Numbered from the stretch's first letter, positions 8,490 through 17,175 are shown. The stretch: 64,000 bases of DNA from Bordetella parapertussis (GCA_945877235.1 CAMCRF010000005.1:62001-126000); one strand, 5' to 3'. Program-made: numbers and translations. The notes: a model not told the origin generated them from the sequence alone.

Positions 8490-10156
8490 GAATTGAACTC
8501 CTTTTGATAGCGCTCTACCGATCCGTCAAAGGCCACCTGGCCAGCGGAGATGCAGATTACCCGGTCCGCAACGGCCAGCACCGACGGGCGATGGCTGATG
8601 AGCACCACAGTGCAGGCGCGCTCCTTGAGGGTTCGCACAATCTGCAAAAGACTCGCCTCACCCGCCTCATCGAGACTGGCATTGGGCTCATCCAGAACGA
8701 GCAGCTTCGGGCTGCCGTAGACGGCTCGGGCGAGTGCAACCCGCTGACGCTGCCCGCCAGAGAGGTGCCCGCCTGGCTCGCCCAGAATGGTGTCGTAGCC
8801 CTTTGGTAGGCGCAGAATGAACTCGTGCATGCCCGCAAGCTTGGCGGCCTCGATGACCTGAGTGGGGTCGGGCCGTCCCATGCGAGCAATGTTTTCGGCC
8901 ACCGTGCCGTAAAAGAGACCAACGGTTTGTGGGCAGTAGCCAAAGAAAGCGCCAAGGGCGTCGGTGTCGAGTTCGCTGACCGGCCGGCCATCGAGCAGCA
9001 TAGCCCCCGACTGATTGGGCCAGATGCCCATCAGCACTTTGCCCAGGGTGCTCTTGCCGGCTCCAGAGGGCCCCAGCACCACAGACACCTGGCCTGGGAC
9101 CAACTGAAGGTCAATGCCGTTCAGGATGGGCACGCGCCCGCCGTGCGGCGGCTGAGCCCATGCATGGATCTGGTGCAGCTCGACGAGGCCAGCGCATTCG
9201 ACGCCGCCACTTACGGCCGGGCGAATGGGGTTCTCCTCCATGAGCGTCTCCACCCGCTGGACGGCGAGCCTCGCCATGCTAAAGCTTCGCCAGCCACCCA
9301 CCAGGGCGTCGATGGGCGCTGTGGCTCTGCCCATGAGGAGTCCAGCGGCAATCATGGCCCCCATGGTGATCTCGCCCTCAATCGCCAGAATGGCCCCCAC
9401 CGCAATCGCGAGTGAGTTCACCAGAAACCGAAGCTGCTTGCTGCTGGCCGTGAACCGCTCCTCGATATCTTCCGACTTGGCCTGCAGAGATAGAAATCCC
9501 ACCTGCCGTTGCCACCAACGCGCCTTAAAGTTGGGCACCATGCCATGGGCCTCAATGACCTCTGCGTTGCGCAGCTTGTTGTAGAGAAAATCGTTGAGCT
9601 CTCGCTCCTCATCCTGGGTGGCCTCGCTTAGGCTTCGCGAGGTCTTGGTGGAGAGAAATGCAAAGCCTGTCAGCAGCAGCATGACTGCAATGGTGAGTGC
9701 ACCCAGGACCGGGTGAAGCACGAACATCACCGTGAGGTAGACCGGCGTCCAGGGGCCATCGAGAAAGGCAAACAGCCCGCTTCCGGTTAGCCACTGCCGA
9801 ATGGCGGTAAGGTCGGAGAGGGCCTGCAGCGCATTGCGGTCGTTGCCCTTGAGTCGATCTTGGAAGATCGCATGAAAGACCGGACCACTGAGCTGCTGGT
9901 CGAGCCTCACGCTGCAGGCATTGATGAGTCGCCCGCGTATCCACTCGGAGAAGGCCTGTACACCATAGAGCCCCAGCGTGATGAGGCTGACAATGAGCAG
10001 GGTGAGCTCGTTCTTGCTAATCATGATGCGATCGAAGATCTGCAGCATGTAGATGGTGGGCAGCAGCATGAGCAGATTGGCGATGGCACTTACCGCCATC
10101 AGCACGGCTAGCTCGCGTTTAAAGGCCTTGGCAACGCGCAGGAGGAACACCCTCAT
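8486..10156 (-). CDS. Type I secretion ATPase/permease, PrtD-like (second copy)
   Basis: A half-size ABC exporter of 556 residues. The N-terminal membrane domain begins LLMLLPTIYMLQIFDR, the signature start of the PrtD/AprD group, and there is no C39 peptidase or C39-like domain. The nucleotide-binding domain has Walker A GPSGAGKST near 360, LSGGQRQR near 464, Walker B LLVLDEPNASLD with the catalytic Glu, and the switch His in LISHRP, so it should hydrolyse ATP. It overlaps a paralogue upstream (10153-11856) by four bases (ATGA). The pair may form a heterodimer or two alternative exporters sharing HlyD and TolC. Confidence 0.9.
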   Translation of the reverse strand: MRVFLLRVAKAFKRELAVLMAVSAIANLLMLLPTIYMLQIFDRIMISKNELTLLIVSLITLGLYGVQAFSEWIRGRLINACSVRLDQQLSGPVFHAIFQDRLKGNDRNALQALSDLTAIRQWLTGSGLFAFLDGPWTPVYLTVMFVLHPVLGALTIAVMLLLTGFAFLSTKTSRSLSEATQDEERELNDFLYNKLRNAEVIEAHGMVPNFKARWWQRQVGFLSLQAKSEDIEERFTASSKQLRFLVNSLAIAVGAILAIEGEITMGAMIAAGLLMGRATAPIDALVGGWRSFSMARLAVQRVETLMEENPIRPAVSGGVECAGLVELHQIHAWAQPPHGGRVPILNGIDLQLVPGQVSVVLGPSGAGKSTLGKVLMGIWPNQSGAMLLDGRPVSELDTDALGAFFGYCPQTVGLFYGTVAENIARMGRPDPTQVIEAAKLAGMHEFILRLPKGYDTILGEPGGHLSGGQRQRVALARAVYGSPKLLVLDEPNASLDEAGEASLLQIVRTLKERACTVVLISHRPSVLAVADRVICISAGQVAFDGSVERYQKEFNS

Positions 10157-11856
10157 GACTGTGCCTCCAGTGCCGCACGTTTACGCTCTGCCATGGCCTT
10201 GAGTACCTCTTGTCGAGTGCCAGAGGCCACTGGCCTGCCGTCTCGCAGCACCAACAACAGGTCTGCAAGCTCGAGCACCTCGGGTCGATGCGTGATCAGC
10301 ACGACCATGGCCCCGCGCGCTTTGGTCGACTCGATGGCCTGTGCCAGGGCCTGATCGCCCTTAGCATCCAGACTGGCGTTTGGCTCATCGAGTACCAAGA
10401 GATGCGGGGACCCGTAGAGCGCACGCGCCAAGCCGACGCGCTGCCGCTGTCCACCAGAGAGCCTAGCCCCATCACTGCCTAACAAGGTCTCTAGTCCCTC
10501 TGGCAGGGTAGCGAGGATTTGCTGAAGGCCAGACTCTGACACCGCAAGCGCAAGGGCCTCTGCATTCACCGGGCCAAAGCGGGCAATGTTTTCGCGAATG
10601 GTTCCGTCGAAGAGCTCAACATCTTGGGGCAGATAACCCAAGTAGGGCCCGAGCTCCGACTTCGGCCAGGCCGATAGACTGACGCCATCAAGCCGAACCT
10701 CTCCGAGCCTGGGCGGCCAGACCCCCGTCGCAAGGCGCGCGAGGGTGCTCTTGCCTGAGCCGGAGGGGCCAATGACCGCTAAACATTGACCCGGAGAAAC
10801 CTTCACTGACACCTCAGCCAAAAGCGTCTCTTTGGATCCAGGGGCAGTAACAGTCGCCTTGCGAAACTCCAAGGATCCCGACGGCGCTGGAAGCTGCATC
10901 CCCGTCTGGGGAGGATGGATGCGTGTGAGAAAGGCATCGAGCCGCTGAAAGCTGTCCCTAAAAACCACCACCGCCTTCCAAGACTGAATGAGCTGCATGA
11001 GCGGCCGCACAGCAAGGGCACCAATCAGCTTGGCAACAATCAGTAGGGCGCCTTGTTGCGGTGACATGTGGCCGAGTAGGGTAAGCATGGTGCCCACTCC
11101 CAAGAGAGCGGAGCCCTGCACCAACATGACCACCTTGGTGGTGGCGGTGCCCAAGGCCTGGTGATTGTTGGCAGCGGTCTGCTTCGCAAGGTAGTCCTGT
11201 TGGACCATCATCCAGCGGGCTCGAACGGAGCCGAGCATGCCCATGGCCTGAATGGCCTCTGCATTTCTGCTGGCATCGGCCGCGTAGGCATTGGCGAGCT
11301 GGGCTCGCTCCAAGGCCTCGGTCATGGTGGGGCGCACGGCACGCTCGGTGATGAGCCCAATGATGAGGGTGAGTGCCGCGCCAACGAGTGAGAGCAGGCC
11401 CATGGTGCTGTTGATGTAAAAAATAAGGCCCAGCAGCAGGAGCCCAATTGGGGCGTCGAGAATGACGGCCGCTGTCGGGGAAGCCAGGAACATCCGCACC
11501 TGCCGCAGGTCAGAGAGGGCTGTGTTGGCTCCTTTGGCGTTGTGCAGATTAGCAAAGAATGTGGCCTCAAAGATGCGGTGGCCCAACAGGGTTGCAAGCC
11601 GTACAGAGCCTGCCGACATAACCCGCTGACGCACCCATTCAATGACTGCGGCCATGACCAGGGCCATAACCAATAGGAGGGTGACCATGGCCAGCGTCCA
11701 CTCGCTGCGGGTGGTCACCACCGGGCCATAGACCTCGCGCATGTAGCCAATGGGGGCCAGGGCCAGGAGACCGCTAAACACCGAGAGGAAGAAGGCGAGC
11801 AGGACGTAGGGCTTGAGCTGCCACATGGCCTGCATAAGCTCTGAGCGCTGGGTCAT
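10153..11856 (-). CDS. Type I secretion ATPase/permease, PrtD-like (first copy)
   Basis: A 567-residue half-transporter paralogous to the next gene. The membrane domain (LLAFFLSVFSGLLALAPIGY... then MREVYGPVVTTRSEWTL) corresponds to the PrtD membrane domain but diverges from the standard MLQIFDR start. The nucleotide-binding domain is intact: GPSGSGKST near 362, LSGGQRQRVGLARAL near 465, LLVLDEPNASLDAKG and ITHRP. Nothing suggests a degenerate site, unlike many heterodimeric exporters. Its ATG overlaps the stop of the small TnpB-like ORF by ATGA, so the two are translationally coupled. Probable substrates encoded nearby are the S-layer-like protein, the DUF4214 RTX protein and the metalloprotease. 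Confidence 0.88.
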   Translation of the reverse strand: MTQRSELMQAMWQLKPYVLLAFFLSVFSGLLALAPIGYMREVYGPVVTTRSEWTLAMVTLLLVMALVMAAVIEWVRQRVMSAGSVRLATLLGHRIFEATFFANLHNAKGANTALSDLRQVRMFLASPTAAVILDAPIGLLLLGLIFYINSTMGLLSLVGAALTLIIGLITERAVRPTMTEALERAQLANAYAADASRNAEAIQAMGMLGSVRARWMMVQQDYLAKQTAANNHQALGTATTKVVMLVQGSALLGVGTMLTLLGHMSPQQGALLIVAKLIGALAVRPLMQLIQSWKAVVVFRDSFQRLDAFLTRIHPPQTGMQLPAPSGSLEFRKATVTAPGSKETLLAEVSVKVSPGQCLAVIGPSGSGKSTLARLATGVWPPRLGEVRLDGVSLSAWPKSELGPYLGYLPQDVELFDGTIRENIARFGPVNAEALALAVSESGLQQILATLPEGLETLLGSDGARLSGGQRQRVGLARALYGSPHLLVLDEPNASLDAKGDQALAQAIESTKARGAMVVLITHRPEVLELADLLLVLRDGRPVASGTRQEVLKAMAERKRAALEAQS

Positions 11857-12353
11857 GCAGTTGCCTCCGGGTTGCTGCCGGACTTCACAAAGAACACCAG
11901 CGAGAACCCTTGCGCGCTTCGCTGGAGATGCATTTCCTTGAGCTCGCCACCCTCGAAGAGCTGCTGTACCTCGGGAGAGATTTTGAGGTTTAGGCGTAGC
12001 CTGCCCTCCAGCGTGAAGAGGGAGAGCTGGCCGTTGGTGAGGCTTACGGTACGGCGGTCGAGCACCACCGGGAGAGACGCGCCGAAGGCCTCGGGCTTGA
12101 GGGCCTGGGCTCCATTCTTGGCAGCGGCACTGACCACATAGATGGCGTTGCTAACGAGCTGGGCGCCCAAATCCGCAAAGGCCTCGCGCACTGGCTTGTA
12201 GGCCAGATGGTGTAAGGCGACGCGGCTAAAGCAGTTGTGCTGGGCTGCAACGCCGTGGGTGGCCAGACAGGCCTGCGCAAAGCGCGCCTGCAGGGCGGAA
12301 AGGCGATCTGTGCCCTGCTGGTCGAGGTTAAGATTGATGGAGAGGCGCTGCAT
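11853..12353 (-). CDS. TnpB N-terminal-domain-like protein leading the secretion operon
   Basis: A 166-residue protein with no assigned function. Its segments read like the N-terminal half of IS605-type TnpB: a helix pair (FSRVALHHLAYKPVREAF, then LGAQLVSNAIYVVSAAA), then a beta unit (LSLFTLEGRLRLNLKIS, then GELKEMHLQRSAQGFSLVFF). The beta unit parallels the TnpB stretch FTLKGR...-...A.LVYRKGKFYL. The RuvC nuclease half and zinc finger of TnpB are entirely missing, and the ORF ends cleanly with a stop that overlaps the ATPase start. That suggests a domesticated domain, possibly RNA-binding, with a post-transcriptional or chaperone-like role in the secretion operon. Homology is my reading of the pattern and needs a profile search; the function is unknown. 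Confidence 0.65.
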   Translation of the reverse strand: MQRLSINLNLDQQGTDRLSALQARFAQACLATHGVAAQHNCFSRVALHHLAYKPVREAFADLGAQLVSNAIYVVSAAAKNGAQALKPEAFGASLPVVLDRRTVSLTNGQLSLFTLEGRLRLNLKISPEVQQLFEGGELKEMHLQRSAQGFSLVFFVKSGSNPEATA

Positions 12354-12373
12354 ATAACGGAGTGTAGCAGGAT

Positions 12374-12397
12374 TTCATATAGGAGGTCATATATGAA
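12374..12397. promoter_or_regulatory. Inverted repeat enclosing a strong Shine-Dalgarno
   Basis: Perfect 8-base arms (ttcatata at 12374-12381, tatatgaa at 12390-12397) enclose ggaggtca. The element lies in the 83-base divergent gap between the secretion operon and the plus-strand glycosyltransferase. The loop holds an AGGAGG Shine-Dalgarno, and the right arm holds an ATG at 12393 that opens a different frame from the glycosyltransferase start at 12437. It could be an operator for a divergent promoter, or an RNA hairpin that exposes or hides the ribosome site. Confidence 0.45.
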
Positions 12398-12436
12398 TAA
12401 GCATTTCGCAAACACCAGTATGATTCATATAACCAA

Positions 12437-13159
12437 ATGGAGAGTTTTTTGTCCTCAGGCACCCCTCAAACTTTCGTTTTCTTCCACATTGGCACTGACA
12501 TCAGCATGCCTGCGATGCTGGTTGAAACAATTCGTCTGACCAACGCGGATGCAGAGATCATTCAATGTAGTGACGAAAATAGCCCCGCAGTACCTGGAGT
12601 GAGCCGAGTTGACCGCGGGGAGTACAACCCCAACCAGCTGATGATCGGCAGGCTTGAGGCATTTTCTCAGTTAGCACTCGGCACTCCTGCACTGTATCTA
12701 GATACAGACATGCTGGTCATCAGGCCTATCAACGTGAGAGCACTGTTAAACCAGCTCCGCGTGAGCTTTTGCCACCGCTCATTTAACTTTTACGGGCCAT
12801 TCATTGGGGCTCAGCGTGGCCTCGACTTCAGTGAGTATGCTGGCAAGCCTCTTGGCGAAGTCTATCCTTACGTAGCCTGCGCCACGGCCACGATAGACCA
12901 CACGGTGTGGGGCGAACTTGCTCAGACACTGGATCGTTTAGACCCTAAGTTTAAGATTTGGTACGGCGACCAAGAGGCTATGAAAGTCTGGGCCGCAGAG
13001 AACCCTGGTGCCTTCTCTACCCACCCAGAGGAGGTTTTTGGCTGCTTGCCTGAGGAGAAGACGCACCTAAAATTGGCGCACATACTTCACTTTAAAGGCG
13101 CGCACCGAAAGCCTTTGATGGAAAGGGTGTACGGCGCCTTGAAACACGGGCGCAAGTAG
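12437..13159 (+). CDS. Glycosyltransferase, GT8-like
   Basis: A 240-residue GT-A protein. The DxD site is ALYLDTDMLVI at about residue 95, preceded by RLEAFSQLALGTP. Acceptor-side residues include WYGDQEAMKVWA and ILHFKGAHRKPLME, an ending common to GT8-like enzymes (HxxGxxKP-like). It heads the plus-strand sugar genes and is transcribed divergently from the secretion operon. No good Shine-Dalgarno precedes this ATG; the strong AGGAGG at 12381-12386 serves an out-of-frame ATG at 12393. The start may therefore be reached by re-initiation. Confidence 0.72.
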   Translation: MESFLSSGTPQTFVFFHIGTDISMPAMLVETIRLTNADAEIIQCSDENSPAVPGVSRVDRGEYNPNQLMIGRLEAFSQLALGTPALYLDTDMLVIRPINVRALLNQLRVSFCHRSFNFYGPFIGAQRGLDFSEYAGKPLGEVYPYVACATATIDHTVWGELAQTLDRLDPKFKIWYGDQEAMKVWAAENPGAFSTHPEEVFGCLPEEKTHLKLAHILHFKGAHRKPLMERVYGALKHGRK

Positions 13160-13162
13160 TTA

Positions 13163-13258
13163 ATGTCTTTCTACGCCCCTCTCACACCGAGGCAATGTGC
13201 CGCCGCCGTGTCGCATACCCTACTCGGCCAACTACAACTTACGCCCGAGCATAAATAA
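13163..13258 (+). CDS. Possible 31-residue small protein filling the gap between two sugar genes
   Basis: An ATG four bases after the glycosyltransferase stop opens a 31-codon frame (MSFYAPLTPRQCAAAVSHTL...). It ends in TAA at 13256-13258, directly against the ATG of the aminotransferase. The exact fit between two genes suggests either a real coupled micro-protein or the remnant of a larger gene. No recognisable motif and no strong ribosome site are visible. Function unknown. Confidence 0.3.
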   Translation: MSFYAPLTPRQCAAAVSHTLLGQLQLTPEHK

Positions 13259-14401
13259 ATGTCTTCATCAAACGAGAGTTCTCCTAAAGCTCCAATTCTT
13301 GTTACGCAGCCATCGCTGCCGCCGATGGAGGAGTTTCTGCCCTACCTTGAGGGGATCTGGCAGCGACGGCACCTCTCAAACAATGGGCCGCTTCATCAAC
13401 AACTGGAAGCCGCGCTAATAGATTATCTGGGCGTCCAGAATATTACATTATTTTCAAATGGTACGCTTGCCTTGGTGGCCGCAATAAAGGCCCTGGGACT
13501 AAAGGGTGAGATCATCACCACCCCTTTTTCATTCGTCGCTACCGCAAACGCGATATTGCTTTCAAACTGCAGGCCGGTCTTTGTGGATATCGAACCCGGA
13601 GGGTTCAATCTGGACCCAAAAAAGATTGAGGCAGCAATAACACCTAACACGACAGCGATATTGCCCGTGCATTGTTACGGTTACCCCTGTGATGTTGAAG
13701 AAATTCAAAGGATAGCCGACAAGCATGGGCTAAAAGTTATTTATGATGCTGCTCATGCCTTCGGCGTGAATTGTCACTGTGGAAGTGTGCTCAATCACGG
13801 CGATATGTCAGTTTTGAGCTTTCACGCCACGAAGGTATTCAGCACCCTAGAGGGTGGGGCGGTGATCTCACACACCAAAGACTTAAAGCAAGAACTTGAA
13901 TTGCAGAAAAACTTTGGATTTGTATCGGAAACTGATGTGGTTCGAGTCGGGTCAAATGCTAAATTAAACGAGATCTCTGCTGCCTTTGGATTATCACACC
14001 TTAGGCACCAAAAGGCATTTCTAGAGCGAAGGGCTTCTGTGGCCAAGATTTACAATTCTTGCTTGTCAGAATTTGATGGAGTTGTTACACCCAATGGTAG
14101 GGATTTTTTGCACAGCGGCTCAGCAAACTGGGGGTATTATCCCATCCTACTTAGCGAACCGTTGCCACCTCGTGACGTTGTACATGAGCGACTGCGGGCC
14201 GATGGCATTTTTTCGAGGCGGTACTTTTACCCACTGATTACTGACATGAGTGCTTATACTAGTTTTAGAGAACTTGGCGATCTTTCTAATGCTAGGGAGG
14301 CTGCATCTCGGGTTTTGTGTTTGCCAATTCATGCGAATATGACTGAGGCAGAAGCGCACTTCGTATGTGAGATGTTAATGAAGGGGTGTGTGCAAGCATG
14401 A
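13259..14401 (+). CDS. PLP-dependent sugar aminotransferase (DegT/DnrJ/EryC1/StrS family)
   Basis: A 380-residue enzyme predicted to install an amino group on a nucleotide-linked keto sugar. Landmarks in order: FSNGTLALVAAIKALGL (cofactor phosphate loop), TTPFSFVATANAI, PVFVDIEPGGFNLDP, ILPVHCYGYPCD, VIYDAAHAFG (PLP-stacking Asp), and SFHATKVFSTLEGG with the Schiff-base lysine. The SFHATKVF...EGG form is seen in VioA/FdtB-type enzymes acting on dTDP-keto-6-deoxy sugars. That subtype is a guess, and no rmlA/rmlB genes lie in the window. Its 3' end overlaps the next gene by four bases (ATGA). Confidence 0.88.
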   Translation: MSSSNESSPKAPILVTQPSLPPMEEFLPYLEGIWQRRHLSNNGPLHQQLEAALIDYLGVQNITLFSNGTLALVAAIKALGLKGEIITTPFSFVATANAILLSNCRPVFVDIEPGGFNLDPKKIEAAITPNTTAILPVHCYGYPCDVEEIQRIADKHGLKVIYDAAHAFGVNCHCGSVLNHGDMSVLSFHATKVFSTLEGGAVISHTKDLKQELELQKNFGFVSETDVVRVGSNAKLNEISAAFGLSHLRHQKAFLERRASVAKIYNSCLSEFDGVVTPNGRDFLHSGSANWGYYPILLSEPLPPRDVVHERLRADGIFSRRYFYPLITDMSAYTSFRELGDLSNAREAASRVLCLPIHANMTEAEAHFVCEMLMKGCVQA

Positions 14402-15321
14402 AGCCGCGTTCACTTGAGTTGATTGATGCGCTAAGAGATCCCAACGCCAAGCGCGCAGGTAGCAGCGCACGAGCTATTGCAGAGGCACATGGAGTGGAAA
14501 TCTATCATTTGCGGCACCTTGCATGGGCTCTTGAGTATTGCGGATTCGCTGGGCACACCGTGCTTGAGGTCGGAGGCTCACTTCCCCGGGGTTTAATTAG
14601 TGAATTTACAGAAGTCAGGAATTGGGTGTGTTTAGAGTACATTCCTTATTACGAAGAGCTCAACTCGAAGTTACGCAAGGAGTACACTACATTGTGTGAG
14701 GGCCTCGACCCTCACGGGCTCGAACTTTGTCAAGTGATTTCAGGTGCTATTGAAGATCTTCCGGGATGTTGGAACGGAAGGTTTGATTCGATTTTTTCAG
14801 TTGCTTGCTTTGAGCACATTACGAGACTTCCACTTGGCTTGGCGGCAATGGCAAAGGCGCTAAGTCCCCAAGGCAAGGACTCCGATAGGAAACCCAAGGG
14901 CAGCGGCCGACTTTACTCCGGATTCGCACCCATTTGGTCATCAGCCTCGGGATATCACATGTCACTTGGTGAGATTCCTTATTTGGACTCTTCCATAGGT
15001 CATGAGGATGTATTTTTCGATTACATGCATCTTTTAATGAGTCCTGTGGAGCTCTTCTACCACCTTAGGGAAGGAATTGGGGAGGTATGCGCCTCTCACG
15101 TCGTCTATCACATTCATCACTCGAATCACATAAATCGGCTTTACATTCCCGATTACGTTCTGGCCTTAAAAAGTGAGAATCGATTTTCCGGTGAAATATT
15201 GCCTTACGCTAGACGTCAGATACCAGATCGGTTGAAGGCCTATATTTTAAGCAAGCAGTCCAGAGCTATTGGGCTTGAGTATGACGGTTTAATTATTCGA
15301 GCCGAGGTTTCCAAAACGTAG
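14398..15321 (+). CDS. Methyltransferase-like protein of the polysaccharide cluster
   Basis: A 307-residue protein. I chose the ATG overlapping the aminotransferase stop rather than one 12 bases earlier. A class I methyltransferase core is visible: HTVLEVGGSLPRGLI as motif I, WVCLEY as the acidic strand end, FDSIFSVACFEHI as motif IV, and LAAMAKALSPQGK where the usual LKPGG stands. The C-terminal 120 residues (YMHLLMSPVELFYHL and onward) are not recognised and may be acceptor-specific. It probably tailors the amino sugar made by the preceding enzyme; that is inferred from coupling. Confidence 0.6.
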   Translation: MKPRSLELIDALRDPNAKRAGSSARAIAEAHGVEIYHLRHLAWALEYCGFAGHTVLEVGGSLPRGLISEFTEVRNWVCLEYIPYYEELNSKLRKEYTTLCEGLDPHGLELCQVISGAIEDLPGCWNGRFDSIFSVACFEHITRLPLGLAAMAKALSPQGKDSDRKPKGSGRLYSGFAPIWSSASGYHMSLGEIPYLDSSIGHEDVFFDYMHLLMSPVELFYHLREGIGEVCASHVVYHIHHSNHINRLYIPDYVLALKSENRFSGEILPYARRQIPDRLKAYILSKQSRAIGLEYDGLIIRAEVSKT

Positions 15322-15335
15322 GATGGGTACACAAG

Positions 15336-16169
15336 ATGAATGCCAATAGCTTAGTTACGGTAATTGTTGTAACCTACAACCATCGTGATTACATTGAACA
15401 GTCCTTGAGTTCTATTCTCTCCCAAGTTTCAGCGAGGCCTATCGAGATCATTGTTTTTGACGACTGCTCAAATGACGGTACCAGCGAGATCATCGCCCAA
15501 TACTCAGAGTTATACCCCCAAATCAAACATGAAAGAAACGCAGAGAACTGTTTCGGTACGCTCGAGTATTATCGAAAGATTGAAAAGCTATTCACAGACT
15601 TGCCGCAAGGTGACCTCATTTTTTACCTCGAGGGCGATGACTATTGGATTGATGCTAGGAAGATAGAAAAGCAGTGTGCTTTCATGGATTGTAACCCTGA
15701 GTGCAGTTTTAGCTTTCACGATTGGACTAAGGTTCGATTTGACGGGACTCTGATGCATGAGTCTATGCCTGAAGTTTCTCGGCGAAACTACACCACCCAA
15801 GATTTGAGAAAATTCAATTACGCATGGATATTGATGGGAACGCTATGTATTCGGAGGCGAAAGATTCGATGGCCCGCTGGGTTAGCGGCGACATTAAGCA
15901 CCGACATGTTCTTACCGTTTATCTATGGCGGTTTTGGACCAGGTTATTTTGTCACCGGCATCGGGCCTCTTGCTTACAGACAACACACTACCGGAATTTG
16001 GGCATCGGCAAATACAGAAATCAAATCCTTCCACAAGGTGAGGACAGCTTGCGCCATGTTGGCGATCTTAATTGCCTCTAACGACAAAAAGTCAGCAATG
16101 AATGTGGCTTTGAGCAGACTCTTACCTGCCTTACTTAGCGCAGGACTGTTGCGCACCCAAAAAAATTAG
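15336..16169 (+). CDS. Family 2 glycosyltransferase
   Basis: A 277-residue GT-A enzyme, 14 bases after the methyltransferase. It opens VTVIVVTYNHRDYIEQSL, has the nucleotide-binding FDDCSNDGTSEII, and its metal motif region is YLEGDDYWID. This last variant (EGDDYW) is common in GT2 proteins of O-antigen loci. The C-terminus has no membrane span. It is the last gene of the plus-strand group. I see no convincing hairpin terminator in the 98 bases before the convergent ROK gene. Confidence 0.85.
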   Translation: MNANSLVTVIVVTYNHRDYIEQSLSSILSQVSARPIEIIVFDDCSNDGTSEIIAQYSELYPQIKHERNAENCFGTLEYYRKIEKLFTDLPQGDLIFYLEGDDYWIDARKIEKQCAFMDCNPECSFSFHDWTKVRFDGTLMHESMPEVSRRNYTTQDLRKFNYAWILMGTLCIRRRKIRWPAGLAATLSTDMFLPFIYGGFGPGYFVTGIGPLAYRQHTTGIWASANTEIKSFHKVRTACAMLAILIASNDKKSAMNVALSRLLPALLSAGLLRTQKN

Positions 16170-16267
16170 GTGGAGGGTAATCGTCCCCTAGGTTAGGTGG
16201 GGTGGGAAGTAGAATTTTCTCGTTAAGAGGGGGTTCTACGGATAAAGAAGTCGCGGTTCACGGATAG

Positions 16268-17053
16268 TCAGATTGTTGATGCGCTCAAGCACGTGGAGGC
16301 GGGCATAACTTCGGTAAGACTAACATCCGTTCTAAGGGAAATTTTTTCTCTAAGCGCTCGTAGAAATGGCAGCGCCTTAGTATTTTTATACACACCCCCA
16401 CCAATTACTAGCTCTATCTCAGACAAACCATGGAGCTTTAGGATAAAATCGAGAACACATTCGAAAAGCGCAACTCGTAATGAGATTTCCTCATTAGAAT
16501 GGCAGCCGACAGCTTCCGAGCATAAGAGATCCTTAACCGTCAGGGCGTTACTCCATTTTTTAACTTCGAAAAAGCGAGTGGGCAAGTGTGCAATCTCAAG
16601 TGAAAATATTGCCCCTCGCACAATTAGTCCGACGCCAACTGATGTGCCGAGATATATCAGAATGCTGTCTCGACTTCGGGCATCGCTGAATCTCCCCAAA
16701 CTTTGGAATATGTAGGCATGAAGAAACATATCATTTACGATGACCTCAAAGCCAACTCTGTACAATTTTTCAACATCTACACTTACACGTATCGGGGGAA
16801 GCCAAGGACGTTTGATGCTTGAACAAATCGGGCCAGGAAGGCCAAGAACGCAAACCGTTTCCTGCTCGATAACTTCCTCGCGCATGTCCATTAAAGTTCG
16901 CAAGAGCGCGTCTTCGCTGTTAGGGGTGGCCACCTCCCTCAGGACTCGTTCTGCATTCCCCACGTAACGAGCTGCCTTTATCTTCGTCCCACCCACATCG
17001 AAAAAGATCAAATTCTCAAAATTCGTCTGTGACAACAAAGAAATTACATTCAT
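16268..17053 (-). CDS. ROK-family protein (sugar kinase-like)
   Basis: A 261-residue ASKHA-fold protein. The phosphate-1 loop is FFDVGGTKIKAARY, the catalytic Asp fits VIVNDMFLHAY, and the second phosphate loop fits LIYLGTSVGVGLIV. The adenosine region is ELVIGGGVYKNT. The ROK zinc site (a Cys-rich CxCGxxGCxE segment after the GHxxV stretch) is absent: only IAHLPTRF remains of it. It is shorter than typical ROK kinases (about 300). It could phosphorylate the free sugar that feeds this pathway, or be an altered member. It is the last gene of the minus-strand operon, 122 bases after the radical SAM fusion. Confidence 0.72.
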   Translation of the reverse strand: MNVISLLSQTNFENLIFFDVGGTKIKAARYVGNAERVLREVATPNSEDALLRTLMDMREEVIEQETVCVLGLPGPICSSIKRPWLPPIRVSVDVEKLYRVGFEVIVNDMFLHAYIFQSLGRFSDARSRDSILIYLGTSVGVGLIVRGAIFSLEIAHLPTRFFEVKKWSNALTVKDLLCSEAVGCHSNEEISLRVALFECVLDFILKLHGLSEIELVIGGGVYKNTKALPFLRALREKISLRTDVSLTEVMPASTCLSASTI

Positions 17054-17175
17054 ATAACCCTTACTATGCCAAACATAATGTGAGTTAGCGCATTAAAATG
17101 CTGCAAAAAAATTTCATTCTGGCATCATAAAAAAGCTTTTCTGGTCATGCGTTCCAAACACAAAATGTCCACCGT

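Noticed and set aside
11853..12353. A complete TnpB with guide RNA and transposon ends
   Set aside because: No RuvC half, no zinc finger, no TnpA and no IS200/605 end structures are visible near it.
6040..12353. Multidrug efflux (RND or MacB) system
   Set aside because: The ATPases are PrtD-type half transporters and the adaptor is HlyD/PrtE-type, which specifies protein secretion.
16170..16267. Terminator between the convergent GT2 and ROK genes
   Set aside because: Only a five-base tagaa/ttcta pairing with no T-tract was found; not convincing.
17079..17094. TGTGA-gttagc-GCATT upstream of the ROK gene as another CRP-like site
   Set aside because: Only the left half matches; the right half agrees at two of five positions. 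Too weak to list as a site.
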